Positions 5,853-12,984 of a stretch of DNA of 15,314 nucleotides are shown one piece after another (within the stretch, counting starts at the first letter, position 1; each line of letters begins with the position of its first letter). Location of the stretch: the NCBI GenBank assembly GCA_030045215.1, contig JASIBJ010000640.1, forward strand, positions 1 through 15,314, in the 5' to 3' direction. The notes under the pieces are model-generated. The model did no database searches. It was not told where the DNA came from and saw only the letters and a list, made by a program, of their open reading frames with translations. This DNA comes from Streptosporangiaceae bacterium. Its GTDB lineage: Bacteria; Actinomycetota; Actinomycetes; Streptosporangiales; Streptosporangiaceae. A program made the translations under genes and the position numbers.

Positions 5853-5870
5853 CGGTCGTGATGCCGACCG
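5853..5870 (+). terminator. Hairpin after the amidohydrolase gene
   Basis: CGGTCG-N6-CGACCG forms a perfect 6-bp stem with a 6-nt loop, 24 nt after the full-length amidohydrolase stop (TAG at 5826-5828). It fits a terminator separating this gene from the dehydrogenase; no U-tract follows. Confidence 0.4.
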
Positions 5871-5968
5871 CGCGGTTCCACCAAGCAAGCGATTGGTTAC
5901 CTCTGGCCCCAACGTGCTCTCAGCTCTAGTGTTACGACAAAGCACGACTCTGACTCACGGGAGAGTGG

Positions 5969-7087
5969 ATGAAGACCAAGGCAGCGATCATGCGCGGAAC
6001 CGGGCAGGACTGGGAGGTCACCGAGCTCGAACTCGATCCGCCGAAGGTCGGTGAGGTCCTCGTCCAGTTCGCCGCCTCAGGCCTGTGCCACTCCGACGAG
6101 CATGTCCGCACCGGCGACCTGACTCCTCGCTTCCCGATCGTGGGGGGCCATGAGGGCGCCGGTATCGTCCAGGAGGTTGGCACCGGCGTCACCAGGCTGA
6201 AGGCCGGCGATCACATCGTCTGCTCGTTCCTCCCTGTCTGCGGCCACTGCCGGTGGTGCTCAACCGGCAAGTCGAACCTCTGTGACCTCGGCGCGACCAT
6301 CCTGGACGGCTGCCTGACCGACGGCACCTACCGGTTCCACACCGCCGACGGCGAGGACGTCGGCGGGATGTGCATGCTCGGCACGTTCTCGCAGTACGCC
6401 ACCGTGTCCGAGCTGTCCTGCGTCAAGATCGACGATGACGTCCCGCTGGACAAGGTGGCGCTCATCGGCTGCGGCGTGCCGACCGGGTGGGGGTCGGCCG
6501 TCCATGCCGCCGCGGTCGAGCCCGGCGACACCATCGTGATCTACGGCATCGGCGGGATCGGCATCAACTCGGTGCAGGGCGCGGCCCTGGCCGGCGCGCG
6601 CAACGTGGTCGCGGTGGATCCGGTGGCCTTCAAGCGCGAAAGCGCCGAGCAACTCGGCGCCACCCACAGCTGCGCGACCGCCGGCGAAGCGGCGCTGCTG
6701 GTGCACGAACTTACCCGCGGCGTCATGGCCGACAAGGCGATCATTACGACCGGCACGGTGGGTACAGAGGTGGTGACCGACGCGTTCAACACCATCCGCA
6801 AGGGAGGAACCGTCGTGGTCACCGGGCTCAGCGACCTGGTATCCAACAACATCCAGATCAATAGCTCGATGCTGACGCTGATGGAGAAGCGGATCCAAGG
6901 CAGCCTGTTCGGGTCGGGCGACCCGTTCCACGACATCCCGCGGATGGTGGAGCTCTACCGCTCCGGCGACCTGAAACTGGACGAGCTGGTCACGACGACC
7001 TACGACCTCGAGCAGGTCAACCAGGGCTACCAGGACATGCTGGACGGCAAGAACATCCGGGGCCTCATCGTGTATGACACAGCCTGA
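5969..7087 (+). CDS. NDMA-dependent-type zinc alcohol dehydrogenase (mycofactocin-linked family)
   Basis: This is a 372-aa medium-chain, zinc-dependent alcohol dehydrogenase. Catalytic zinc ligands are C40 (GLCHSDEH), H61 (GGHEGAG) and C168 (GCGVPTGWG). Structural zinc cysteines are C91, C94, C97 and C105 (CGHCRWCSTGKSNLC). The Rossmann motif GIGGIG is at 193-198, with D217 (VAVDP) suiting NAD. The openings MKTKAAIM and DWEVTELELDPPKVGEV and the ending LEQVNQGYQDMLDGKNIRG are characteristic of the NDMA-dependent family (TIGR03989-like). Those enzymes hold NAD tightly and are reoxidised through the redox peptide mycofactocin, not by free NAD. No mycofactocin biosynthesis gene lies in this window. 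The ATG at 5969 has GGGAGAG just upstream. Its end overlaps the next gene by 14 nt, implying co-translation. Confidence 0.93.
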   Translation: MKTKAAIMRGTGQDWEVTELELDPPKVGEVLVQFAASGLCHSDEHVRTGDLTPRFPIVGGHEGAGIVQEVGTGVTRLKAGDHIVCSFLPVCGHCRWCSTGKSNLCDLGATILDGCLTDGTYRFHTADGEDVGGMCMLGTFSQYATVSELSCVKIDDDVPLDKVALIGCGVPTGWGSAVHAAAVEPGDTIVIYGIGGIGINSVQGAALAGARNVVAVDPVAFKRESAEQLGATHSCATAGEAALLVHELTRGVMADKAIITTGTVGTEVVTDAFNTIRKGGTVVVTGLSDLVSNNIQINSSMLTLMEKRIQGSLFGSGDPFHDIPRMVELYRSGDLKLDELVTTTYDLEQVNQGYQDMLDGKNIRGLIVYDTA

Positions 7088-8948
7088 CACTCCTGCGACT
7101 CCGCAGGTCATCGGCCTGCGGCGAGAGCGCGAGGTACTGACGGTCGCGCTGGGCGCCGGGCGGCACGTCGTCCTGGAGGGGCCGCCGGGCACTGGCAAGT
7201 CCACCCTGCTCCGGCACATCGCCAGGGACCTCGGCACCCAGGTCGTGTTCGTCGAGGGGAACGCCGAGCTCACCCCGGCCCGGCTGATAGGCCAGTATGA
7301 CCCGGCGCAGGTGCTGGCCGAAGGCTACGTGGCCGCCAGCTTCACTGACGGCCCGCTGCTGCAGGCGATGCGGGCCGGGGCACTGCTGTACCTGGAGGAG
7401 TTCAACCGGGTACCCGAGGAGACTCTCAACGTCCTGATCACAGTGCTGACCGAGGGCGAGATCGCGGTGCCGCGGCTCGGCATGGTCACGGCGGATGCCG
7501 GCTTCCGGCTGATCGCGGCGATGAACCCCTTCGACGCGATCGGCACGGCGAGGGTCAGCCACGCCATCGCTGACCGGATCTGCCGGGTGGTCCTCGGGTA
7601 CCAGGACGCGGCCGGGGAGCGCCGGATCACGTCGGCACAGACCGGCCGGGACGGGCCGGAGGTCGACCTGGCGGTCACGCTGGTCAGGGCCACCCGCGCG
7701 CATCCCGACGTCCGCATGGGCTCCTCGGTCCGCGGCGCGATCGACCTGGTGCTCTTGCTGGCCGGGCTCATGGCGCTTCGGCAGGAGGCCAGGCTGGCCA
7801 GGGAGACCGCCCGCGACGCCGTCCAGGCCGCGCTGTCGGGCCGGATCAGGATTGCCGACGGCTGCGACCGGTCGCCGGAGTCCGTGCTGGACGAGCTGCT
7901 CGCCGGTATCTGGCCTCCTGACCAGGAAGGTCCCAGCCTCGACCCCGAGCCCGACAGCGCCGGAGGCGGCCAGGACGGCCGGGGAAAAGCTGACGGCCCG
8001 CAGCCTGACGCGGGCCGCGCGGCATCCCGGTCGAGCCTGAGACGCGACCGGCAGGCCGGCGGCGCCCGCCGCACCAGAAGCCGCGCCGAGCTAGCCAGCC
8101 AGCATGCTGCCTTCCCCGATGTCTCGCCCGAGACCGGGGCGATCGACGAGCAGGCTCTCGCGCGCCTGCTGGCGACCGACCCCGACGCGGCCGCCCGGCT
8201 GCTGGCCGATCTCACCCAGGCCACCGATGCCCGGCTGCGCGCCGCCGCCCGTCGACTGGCAGCACGCGTCTTCGTTCAGCTGGCTGCTGTCGGCCAGCAC
8301 AGATCCCGCGGGGTGCGGCGGATCGGGCCCGGCCGGCCCGGCGACGGTGACCTCGACCTGGAACGGACGATCAGCGGCATGTCCGGCACCTGGCCGCCCG
8401 GTTCCGACGAGATCGCCACCAGGGCCTGGCGGGCCCGGCAGCGGTCCGTCTGCCTGCTGGTCGACTCAAGCGGCTCCATGTACGGGCTGGCCCTGGCCGT
8501 GGCGGCAATCGCCGCGGCCGGCGTCATCCTGGCCGCAGACAGCCGGCTGGATCCCGGCGTGCTCGCGTTCAGCGGCACGGTCACCGTGCTCCAGCCGCGC
8601 GGAGTTCGCCGACCGCCGGCCGACGTCATTGGCGAACTGCTCGCCCTGCGGGGCCACGGCCTCACTGACCTGGCTGCCGCGCTGCGAGCGGCGGCCACCG
8701 ACCTCGCGGGCTCGCCCGGCTTCCGTGAGGTCATCCTGCTGTCCGACTGCCTGGCCACCGCAGGCGGCGAACCGGCGGCCGCCCTGGCCGGGATCGACCG
8801 CCTGCATGTCCTCAGCCCGGTGCCCACGCCCGAGGCGGCGGCGGCCGGATCGGCGCTGGCCCGGGCCGGCCGCGGGCGCTGGCGCGAGGTCAGCACGCTG
8901 GCCGAACTCGGCCCGGCCCTCACCGGGATGCTGTCGGGAGCGGGCTAG
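7074..8948 (+). CDS. MoxR-type AAA+ ATPase fused to a VWA domain
   Basis: The product is 624 aa. The N-terminal AAA+ domain of the MoxR/CbbQ/NorQ class spans about 10-280. It has Walker A GPPGTGKS (36-43), Walker B LLYLEEFNR (104-112), sensor 1 AAMNP (148-152) and a sensor-2-like SSVRGAID (217-224). Residues about 282-350 are a Gly/Asp/Arg-rich linker. A helical region (355-400) follows, then a C-terminal VWA domain (about 455-620) with a complete MIDAS metal site: DSSGS (464-468), T531 in GLTDL and D558 in LLSDC. MoxR and VWA proteins are usually separate partners that activate metalloenzymes (CbbQ/CbbO, NorQ/NorD, CoxD/CoxE); here they are one chain. ATG at 7074 lies within the dehydrogenase gene, so the dehydrogenase is the likely client. 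It is cytoplasmic, with no membrane segment. Confidence 0.93.
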   Translation: MTQPDTPATPQVIGLRREREVLTVALGAGRHVVLEGPPGTGKSTLLRHIARDLGTQVVFVEGNAELTPARLIGQYDPAQVLAEGYVAASFTDGPLLQAMRAGALLYLEEFNRVPEETLNVLITVLTEGEIAVPRLGMVTADAGFRLIAAMNPFDAIGTARVSHAIADRICRVVLGYQDAAGERRITSAQTGRDGPEVDLAVTLVRATRAHPDVRMGSSVRGAIDLVLLLAGLMALRQEARLARETARDAVQAALSGRIRIADGCDRSPESVLDELLAGIWPPDQEGPSLDPEPDSAGGGQDGRGKADGPQPDAGRAASRSSLRRDRQAGGARRTRSRAELASQHAAFPDVSPETGAIDEQALARLLATDPDAAARLLADLTQATDARLRAAARRLAARVFVQLAAVGQHRSRGVRRIGPGRPGDGDLDLERTISGMSGTWPPGSDEIATRAWRARQRSVCLLVDSSGSMYGLALAVAAIAAAGVILAADSRLDPGVLAFSGTVTVLQPRGVRRPPADVIGELLALRGHGLTDLAAALRAAATDLAGSPGFREVILLSDCLATAGGEPAAALAGIDRLHVLSPVPTPEAAAAGSALARAGRGRWREVSTLAELGPALTGMLSGAG

Positions 8949-8967
8949 GGCTGGCCAGGAGCGACGG

Positions 8968-9918
8968 CTACGTCCTGATACTCGCTCCGCGAGTCACCGG
9001 GGCGAGTTGCGCCGCCGAGGCGTGCGAGTGGTTCTGGGCGCAGCCAGCCGCGAGCACGCACAGGATGCCAATCGCCGCCGCGGCCGACCCCTTCGCCACC
9101 ACCCGTCGATGCCGCTGGCTGACCAGGAACCAGACCACCCCGACCACGGTCATGACCAGCGCGACGAAGAAGTTCAGGCGCAGGCCAAGGAAGTGAGCCG
9201 ACGAGTCGATCCGGATCGTCTCCTCGAAGATGCGGTACCCCGAGTAGCCGGCGACGTACAGGGCGAACAGGCCCGGCGGCCTGATGTTGCGGTGATGGCC
9301 GAGCCAGACCAGGAGCGCGGCCAGCGCCAGGTCGAAGATCAGCTCGTACAGGAACGACGGCTGGAACGTGCTGAACCGGACGTCGGCTGGCGGGATCCCG
9401 CCCTCTATCCTGGCCGCCCTGGAAACCTCAAGCGCCCACGGGAGCGTACTCGGCTTGCCGAAAAGCTGCTGGTCGAAGTAGTTGCCGATGCGCCCGATCG
9501 CCTGCGCCACGAGCAGCGCCGGAGCTACCGCATCCATGAACAGCGTCACGCTCGCCCCGGCCCGCCGGACGCGCCACGCCCCGACCAGCGCCCCGGCAGC
9601 GATCCCGCCCCATACGCCGAGTCCGCCGTTCCAGATCGCGAGCGGTCCCCACCACTCGTGCTTGGGTGTGATGTCGAACGGCGTGGTGATATCGAAGTAG
9701 ATCCGGGCGCCGATGATCCCGGCCGGAACGACCCACAGCGCGATGGTCTGGACCAGGTCGGGGTCGCCGCCCACGGCGGCCCAGCGGCGCCGGGTTATGT
9801 AGATGGCCAGCGCTATCCCGATTACGTACATAAGCCCGTAGAAATGCAGGAACAGCGGTCCGATATGGAATCCGCTGACCGGCGGGCTCGGTATGAACGC
9901 CAGCGTGCGCGTCGCCAT
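8968..9918 (-). CDS. lgt: Prolipoprotein diacylglyceryl transferase with lipobox-like C-terminal tail
   Basis: Lgt is the membrane enzyme that transfers diacylglycerol from phosphatidylglycerol to the lipobox cysteine of prelipoproteins. The 316-aa product begins with IPSPPVSGFHIGPLFLHFYGLMYVIG, the normal Lgt N-terminus, and has about seven hydrophobic segments. The signature GRIGNYFDQQLFG is at 142-154 (R143 and N146 kept; Gln where the family usually has Glu at 151). YRIFEETIR (228-236) matches the conserved C-terminal Arg/Glu motif. After the last span, a basic stretch (SQRHRRVVAKG), a hydrophobic run and VLAAGC (C293) form a second signal-peptide-like unit with a lipobox. The start at 9918 lacks a Shine-Dalgarno but fits the family. 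It is convergent with the AAA+/VWA gene, 19 bp apart, and is not beside trp genes. Confidence 0.95.
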   Translation of the reverse strand: MATRTLAFIPSPPVSGFHIGPLFLHFYGLMYVIGIALAIYITRRRWAAVGGDPDLVQTIALWVVPAGIIGARIYFDITTPFDITPKHEWWGPLAIWNGGLGVWGGIAAGALVGAWRVRRAGASVTLFMDAVAPALLVAQAIGRIGNYFDQQLFGKPSTLPWALEVSRAARIEGGIPPADVRFSTFQPSFLYELIFDLALAALLVWLGHHRNIRPPGLFALYVAGYSGYRIFEETIRIDSSAHFLGLRLNFFVALVMTVVGVVWFLVSQRHRRVVAKGSAAAAIGILCVLAAGCAQNHSHASAAQLAPVTRGASIRT

Positions 9919-9938
9919 GTCAGGAGGCTACATCCGGC

Positions 9939-9983
9939 GCTGCCGCCTGCCCTGCGCCCCGTACTCCCAGTGCAGGCGGCAGC
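9939..9983 (-). terminator. 12-bp-stem hairpin between the GH9-like gene and lgt
   Basis: GCTGCCGCCTGC (9939-9950) and GCAGGCGGCAGC (9972-9983) form a perfect 12-bp stem with a 21-nt loop, starting 10 nt after the stop of the GH9-like gene. It most likely terminates that transcript. It also occupies the whole space in which an lgt leader would lie, so lgt expression must start close to its ATG or depend on readthrough. Confidence 0.6.
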
Positions 9984-9993
9984 CGCCGAGTCG

Positions 9994-11934
9994 TTACCGG
10001 GGCGTCACCGCCGCCAGCGCAAACGCCAGCAGCGAGTTTGCGGTGTAGTCGTCGGCCGGCTCGACCGTCGGCCAGCTCACGACGTTGTCCTCGTATCCGG
10101 CGGTCTTGGTGTTGAACGGCTTGAAGTTGCCGGAACTGCACGCCTTCATGCCCGACACGGTGCCGAGCCCGATGAAGTTGCTCAGGCTGCTCGGGCCGTC
10201 CGTGGTCGCACCGAGCTGGATGTTGCCCTTGCCGTTCAGCGAGCCCGCCAGGTTCGCGATCTCGCTCTGCATGCAGTGCGGGAACGTGGTACCGGCGCCG
10301 ACCACGAACGAGCTGCCCCAGCCGTTCGCACCGAGGTTGAAGTTGAGCTGCTGCTGGGCGAACGCGGCGAACTGGCTCGACCCGCCATAGTGCTGGTACA
10401 GCGCGTTGGTGATGAAGATCCCGAACGCGTGCGGAGTGGCGTCGCTCGGCCCGAGATCGGTGGCCAGCTCGAACGGGTCACCCTTGGCCCAGTTCTCGCC
10501 AAGCTGTAGCTGCGCCGCCATGTCGTTCAGCAGTGCCTGCGGGGCGATGACCGGCTTGCTGTGCCAGCCGTAGTGCGCTTCGCGCATCGCCTGCAGCAAC
10601 TCGGCCTCGCCCAGCGCGCCGTTGTCGTACAGGTTCAGCGTGTCGCCGCCGACCGGGTGGCCCTGCTTGATGTACTCGCGGGCCCAGTACGCAGCGGTCT
10701 GCAGATCCGCCTGCACCTGGGAGCCGGGCAGCCGCAGCGCCTCGTCGGCGAGCGCCATCTCGGCCGCACCCCAGAGCATGTCGCTCTTCCACTCGGTCCC
10801 TGGGTAGTAGTCCCAGGGGAACGTGGTCACGATCTGGCCGACGTGGGTGGTCTTGGCCATCGCGTAAATGCCGCGAGCGAGCGACAGCAGGTGCGTGGCC
10901 TGCGCCGGGTCGCTGTGCGCGTCTAGCTGGGCCGCCAGCGCGAAGTCGGCAGCGAAGCGGCCAGCGAACTCGGGACTGAACTTCTTGCCTGGCGCCGCCG
11001 CCTCGAACACGGGCCTGTACTTCACGTAGTACGCCGTCGGGCCAGGGTTTCCGCCCTTCTTCACGTCCATCCGGTCCTCGGCCTGGGGGAGGAACCAGAA
11101 GTTGTAGTCACCCTGGATGGTGTTGCTGGCGTTCCCGTTGCCGATGCCGACCTGGATGTACAGGACCTTCTTGACCGGGTTCCACAGCCTCTCCAGCCAC
11201 TGCAGGCCGTACTGCGCTTCGGGTTCCAGGGTCGAGTACTCGCCAGGGAAGTCGCGCGCCGCCATCAGCAGCAGGCCGTCGGCATAGCTGGCGGTGTACG
11301 CGAACTTCTCGTAACCGCCGCCGGCGTCGAACCACCCGCCAGCCACGTTCACCGGGCCGCCGATCTTGTGAAGCGTGCCGAGCAGGTTGTCATTGTCGTC
11401 GTACTTCGGGTCCGCGTACACGTAGGCGTGCTCGTCAGTGAGGTTCGCGGGCTCCCGGTTCAGGACCGAATGCACCACGTCGGGACCGTCGCGCTCGGAT
11501 GTGAAGTAGCGCACCGCGTTCACGACCAGCTGGTGGTACAAGGCCGCCGGGCTTGCGATCCGGAACGCCGGCGACTGCGCGGTCAGGCCGTCCGCGCTCG
11601 CGGTGATCCGGTAGGTCCCCGGCCAGCGCAGCTCGCTGAAGTTCAGCTCGTACACGGCCCGGTACGTGGAGTTCCAGCTGCCCGCATAGTCACTGGACCG
11701 CCCGTACCATTCGACCCCGGGGCCACCGGAAACCCTGAACTGAACGCTCGCGACCTTGGCCGGCAGCATCACGAACGCGATCTTGCTGGCGTTCTCGGCG
11801 TACCCGACCTGGTTGACCCGGACCTCGGCGGGCACCGCCTTGGCTACCGCCGACCCTGCCCCGGCCACGATGGGCAACGTGCCCGCTACCACCCCCGCAG
11901 CTACAAGTCCGACCCACCAAACCCTTATACGCAC
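9994..11934 (-). CDS. Secreted glycoside hydrolase family 9-like protein with CelD_N Ig-like domain
   Basis: The product is 646 aa. A Sec signal peptide covers about 1-33 (RIRVWWVGLVAAGVVAGTL, likely cut after AVA or AKA). An N-terminal Ig-like domain of the CelD_N type (about 36-127, starting EVRVNQVGYAENASKIAFV) precedes an (alpha/alpha)6 GH9 catalytic domain (about 130-646). GH9 motifs include GGWFDAGGGYEKFAYTASYAD (199-219), FVVGAGTTFPHCMQ (543-556) and the C-terminal region YEDNVVSWPTVEPADDYTANS (614-634) with candidate acid E625. GH9 enzymes usually read DAGD at the first motif; here the second Asp, the catalytic base, is Gly206. Activity on cellulose is therefore doubtful, and a different glycan or a binding role is possible. 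The GTG at 11934 has GCGGAGG 7 nt upstream. It appears monocistronic with its own regulated promoter. Confidence 0.9.
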   Translation of the reverse strand: MRIRVWWVGLVAAGVVAGTLPIVAGAGSAVAKAVPAEVRVNQVGYAENASKIAFVMLPAKVASVQFRVSGGPGVEWYGRSSDYAGSWNSTYRAVYELNFSELRWPGTYRITASADGLTAQSPAFRIASPAALYHQLVVNAVRYFTSERDGPDVVHSVLNREPANLTDEHAYVYADPKYDDNDNLLGTLHKIGGPVNVAGGWFDAGGGYEKFAYTASYADGLLLMAARDFPGEYSTLEPEAQYGLQWLERLWNPVKKVLYIQVGIGNGNASNTIQGDYNFWFLPQAEDRMDVKKGGNPGPTAYYVKYRPVFEAAAPGKKFSPEFAGRFAADFALAAQLDAHSDPAQATHLLSLARGIYAMAKTTHVGQIVTTFPWDYYPGTEWKSDMLWGAAEMALADEALRLPGSQVQADLQTAAYWAREYIKQGHPVGGDTLNLYDNGALGEAELLQAMREAHYGWHSKPVIAPQALLNDMAAQLQLGENWAKGDPFELATDLGPSDATPHAFGIFITNALYQHYGGSSQFAAFAQQQLNFNLGANGWGSSFVVGAGTTFPHCMQSEIANLAGSLNGKGNIQLGATTDGPSSLSNFIGLGTVSGMKACSSGNFKPFNTKTAGYEDNVVSWPTVEPADDYTANSLLAFALAAVTPR

Positions 11935-11964
11935 GACCCGACCTCCGCGATCCGGAATTAATTG

Positions 11965-11980
11965 TTAGGAAACCTACTAA
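11965..11980. promoter_or_regulatory. Candidate operator overlapping the GH9-like promoter
   Basis: TTAG-GAAACCTA-CTAA is an imperfect inverted repeat with TTAG/CTAA ends. It contains the perfect smaller repeat TAGG-AAA-CCTA (11966-11976). It covers the -10 and predicted transcript start, so a bound protein would repress. Sites with TTAG...CTAA ends are associated with ROK/NagC-like sugar regulators in actinobacteria; the link here is inference. Confidence 0.45.
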
Positions 11981-11999
11981 ACAAATAGAACCATCACAA
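11971..11999 (-). promoter_or_regulatory. Promoter of the GH9-like gene
   Basis: Read on the minus strand, TTGTGA (11999-11994) and TAGGTT (11976-11971) are separated by exactly 17 nt, a fair sigma-70-type promoter. The predicted start near 11964 leaves a 30-nt leader with a GGAGG ribosome site before the GTG at 11934. The region is an AT-rich island in GC-rich surroundings. Confidence 0.55.
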
Positions 12000-12032
12000 G
12001 ACCGGAACGGGCTGGTTCCAACCGACTCTGGC

Positions 12033-12056
12033 CCCCCGGGCTGCAGTCCTCGGGGG
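12033..12056 (-). terminator. GC-rich hairpin upstream of the GH9-like promoter
   Basis: CCCCCG (12033-12038) pairs perfectly with CGGGGG (12051-12056) around a 12-nt loop. It is almost 300 nt beyond the nitroreductase-like stop and about 35 bp upstream of the GH9 -35, so it could insulate the GH9 promoter from readthrough. No U-tract is present. Confidence 0.3.
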
Positions 12057-12341
12057 CGGCGGAGCGCATAAGGAATTGGTCGGGCCCGGTCGCGAATATT
12101 GGGGACGAGGACGGCTTGATAGTGCGCCGCGCGACGCCCGTCAGCGGCGCTTGCGCCACCCTAAGTGTCCAGCGGTAACGCACGCGACGCGCAACTACTG
12201 CAGATTGCCGCGCGCTCGTCGCCGGATAAGCCCGCGACTGGCAGCACTATCGACATGCTCCGGCCAAGGGCTGCCCACGACGGGCCGTCCCGGTAGAGGC
12301 GTGACGACAGGCTGGCCGAAGATCGCCAGGACTGGCGTGAC

Positions 12342-12974
12342 TCACTCGAAGGATGGCTTGCGATCCCTCGTGCGCTTGAGCTCGAAGAAGCCGTCTGCCT
12401 CGGTCACCAGCACGAGCCCGTCCCACAGCCGACCAGCTGCCTCGCCCTTGGGCGCCGGCGTGATCACCGGCCCGAACAGCGCTTTGCCGTGAATCCGGAC
12501 GACCGGAGTCCCGACGTCCAGCCCGACATCGTCGAACGCCTCATGGTGGGAGCGCTTGATCAGCTCGTCGTAGTCCTCGCTGTCGGCCGCGCTCGCGAGC
12601 GAACTCGGCAGTTCGGCCTCGGCCAGCGCCTCGCCAAGCACGGCCGGATCCTCCCGGCGCCCCTCGTTGTGGAACCGCGTCCCGATCGCTGTATAGAGCG
12701 GGCCCAGCACGCCAGGGCCGCGGAATTGCTCGGCCGCCGCGCACACGCGGACCGGGCCCCAGGCTCGGCGCATGCGCTCCACGTACTCGTCGCTGAGGCC
12801 CTTGCCCTCGTGCTGGGTCAGGTTCAGGTAGGCCAGCGACATGATCCGCCAGTCCGTTCGTACCGGGCGGACCTTCTCGACCTCAAGCATCCACCGGGAC
12901 GTGATCCAGGCCCAGGGACAGAGCGGGTCGAACCAGAATTGAACTTCCGTATATGCCTCAGGCTGTGCTGTCAC
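12342..12974 (-). CDS. DsbA-fold mycothiol-dependent nitroreductase-like protein (Rv2466c family)
   Basis: With the GTG start at 12974 the product is 210 aa, close to the Rv2466c family's roughly 207. The thioredoxin-fold active site is FWFDPLCPWAWITSRWMLEVEKV (13-35), with C19. Family motifs follow: RAWGPVRV (70-77), PLYTAIGTRFHNEG (92-105), YDELIKRSHHEAFDDVGLDVGTPVV (135-159) and FFELKRTR (196-203). These proteins are mycothiol-dependent oxidoreductases/nitroreductases that answer oxidative stress. The active site here reads CPWA, with one cysteine, so a monothiol mechanism with mycothiol is likely. A TTG at 12986 in frame would add four residues, but it overlaps the -10 of a SigR/SigH-type promoter, so the GTG is preferred and the mRNA is probably leaderless or nearly so. 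Confidence 0.9.
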   Translation of the reverse strand: MTAQPEAYTEVQFWFDPLCPWAWITSRWMLEVEKVRPVRTDWRIMSLAYLNLTQHEGKGLSDEYVERMRRAWGPVRVCAAAEQFRGPGVLGPLYTAIGTRFHNEGRREDPAVLGEALAEAELPSSLASAADSEDYDELIKRSHHEAFDDVGLDVGTPVVRIHGKALFGPVITPAPKGEAAGRLWDGLVLVTEADGFFELKRTRDRKPSFE

Positions 12975-12984
12975 GTCGGCTGGC

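Larger units (their letters stand above)
11935..12341. other. Gene-free region between the nitroreductase-like and GH9-like genes
   Basis: This is 407 bp. The part near 11934 holds the ribosome site, promoter and operator of the GH9-like gene. At 12003-12018 there is a small GGAAC-N6-GTTCC hairpin, and at 12033-12056 a CCCCCG-N12-CGGGGG stem. The rest (about 12060-12341) has no supportable gene on either strand; frames crossing it lack starts with ribosome sites and have shadow composition. No RNA gene was recognised. Confidence 0.5.

Noticed and set aside
6260..7273. Long minus-strand open frame antisense to the alcohol dehydrogenase
   Set aside because: The sense frame has full zinc-site and Rossmann motifs; the antisense product has no domain and no ribosome site.
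8104..10509. Very long plus-strand open frame (801 codons) overlapping the VWA half of the AAA+/VWA gene and antisense to lgt and part of the GH9-like gene
   Set aside because: It is a composition effect of GC-rich DNA. The protein is Pro/Arg/Ala-rich without domains, and it overlaps three genes with clear families in other frames.
12076..12492. Plus-strand open frame across the nitroreductase/GH9 intergenic region
   Set aside because: Its second half is antisense to the nitroreductase-like gene, and it has no ribosome site or domain; it is Arg/Ser/Pro-rich shadow sequence.
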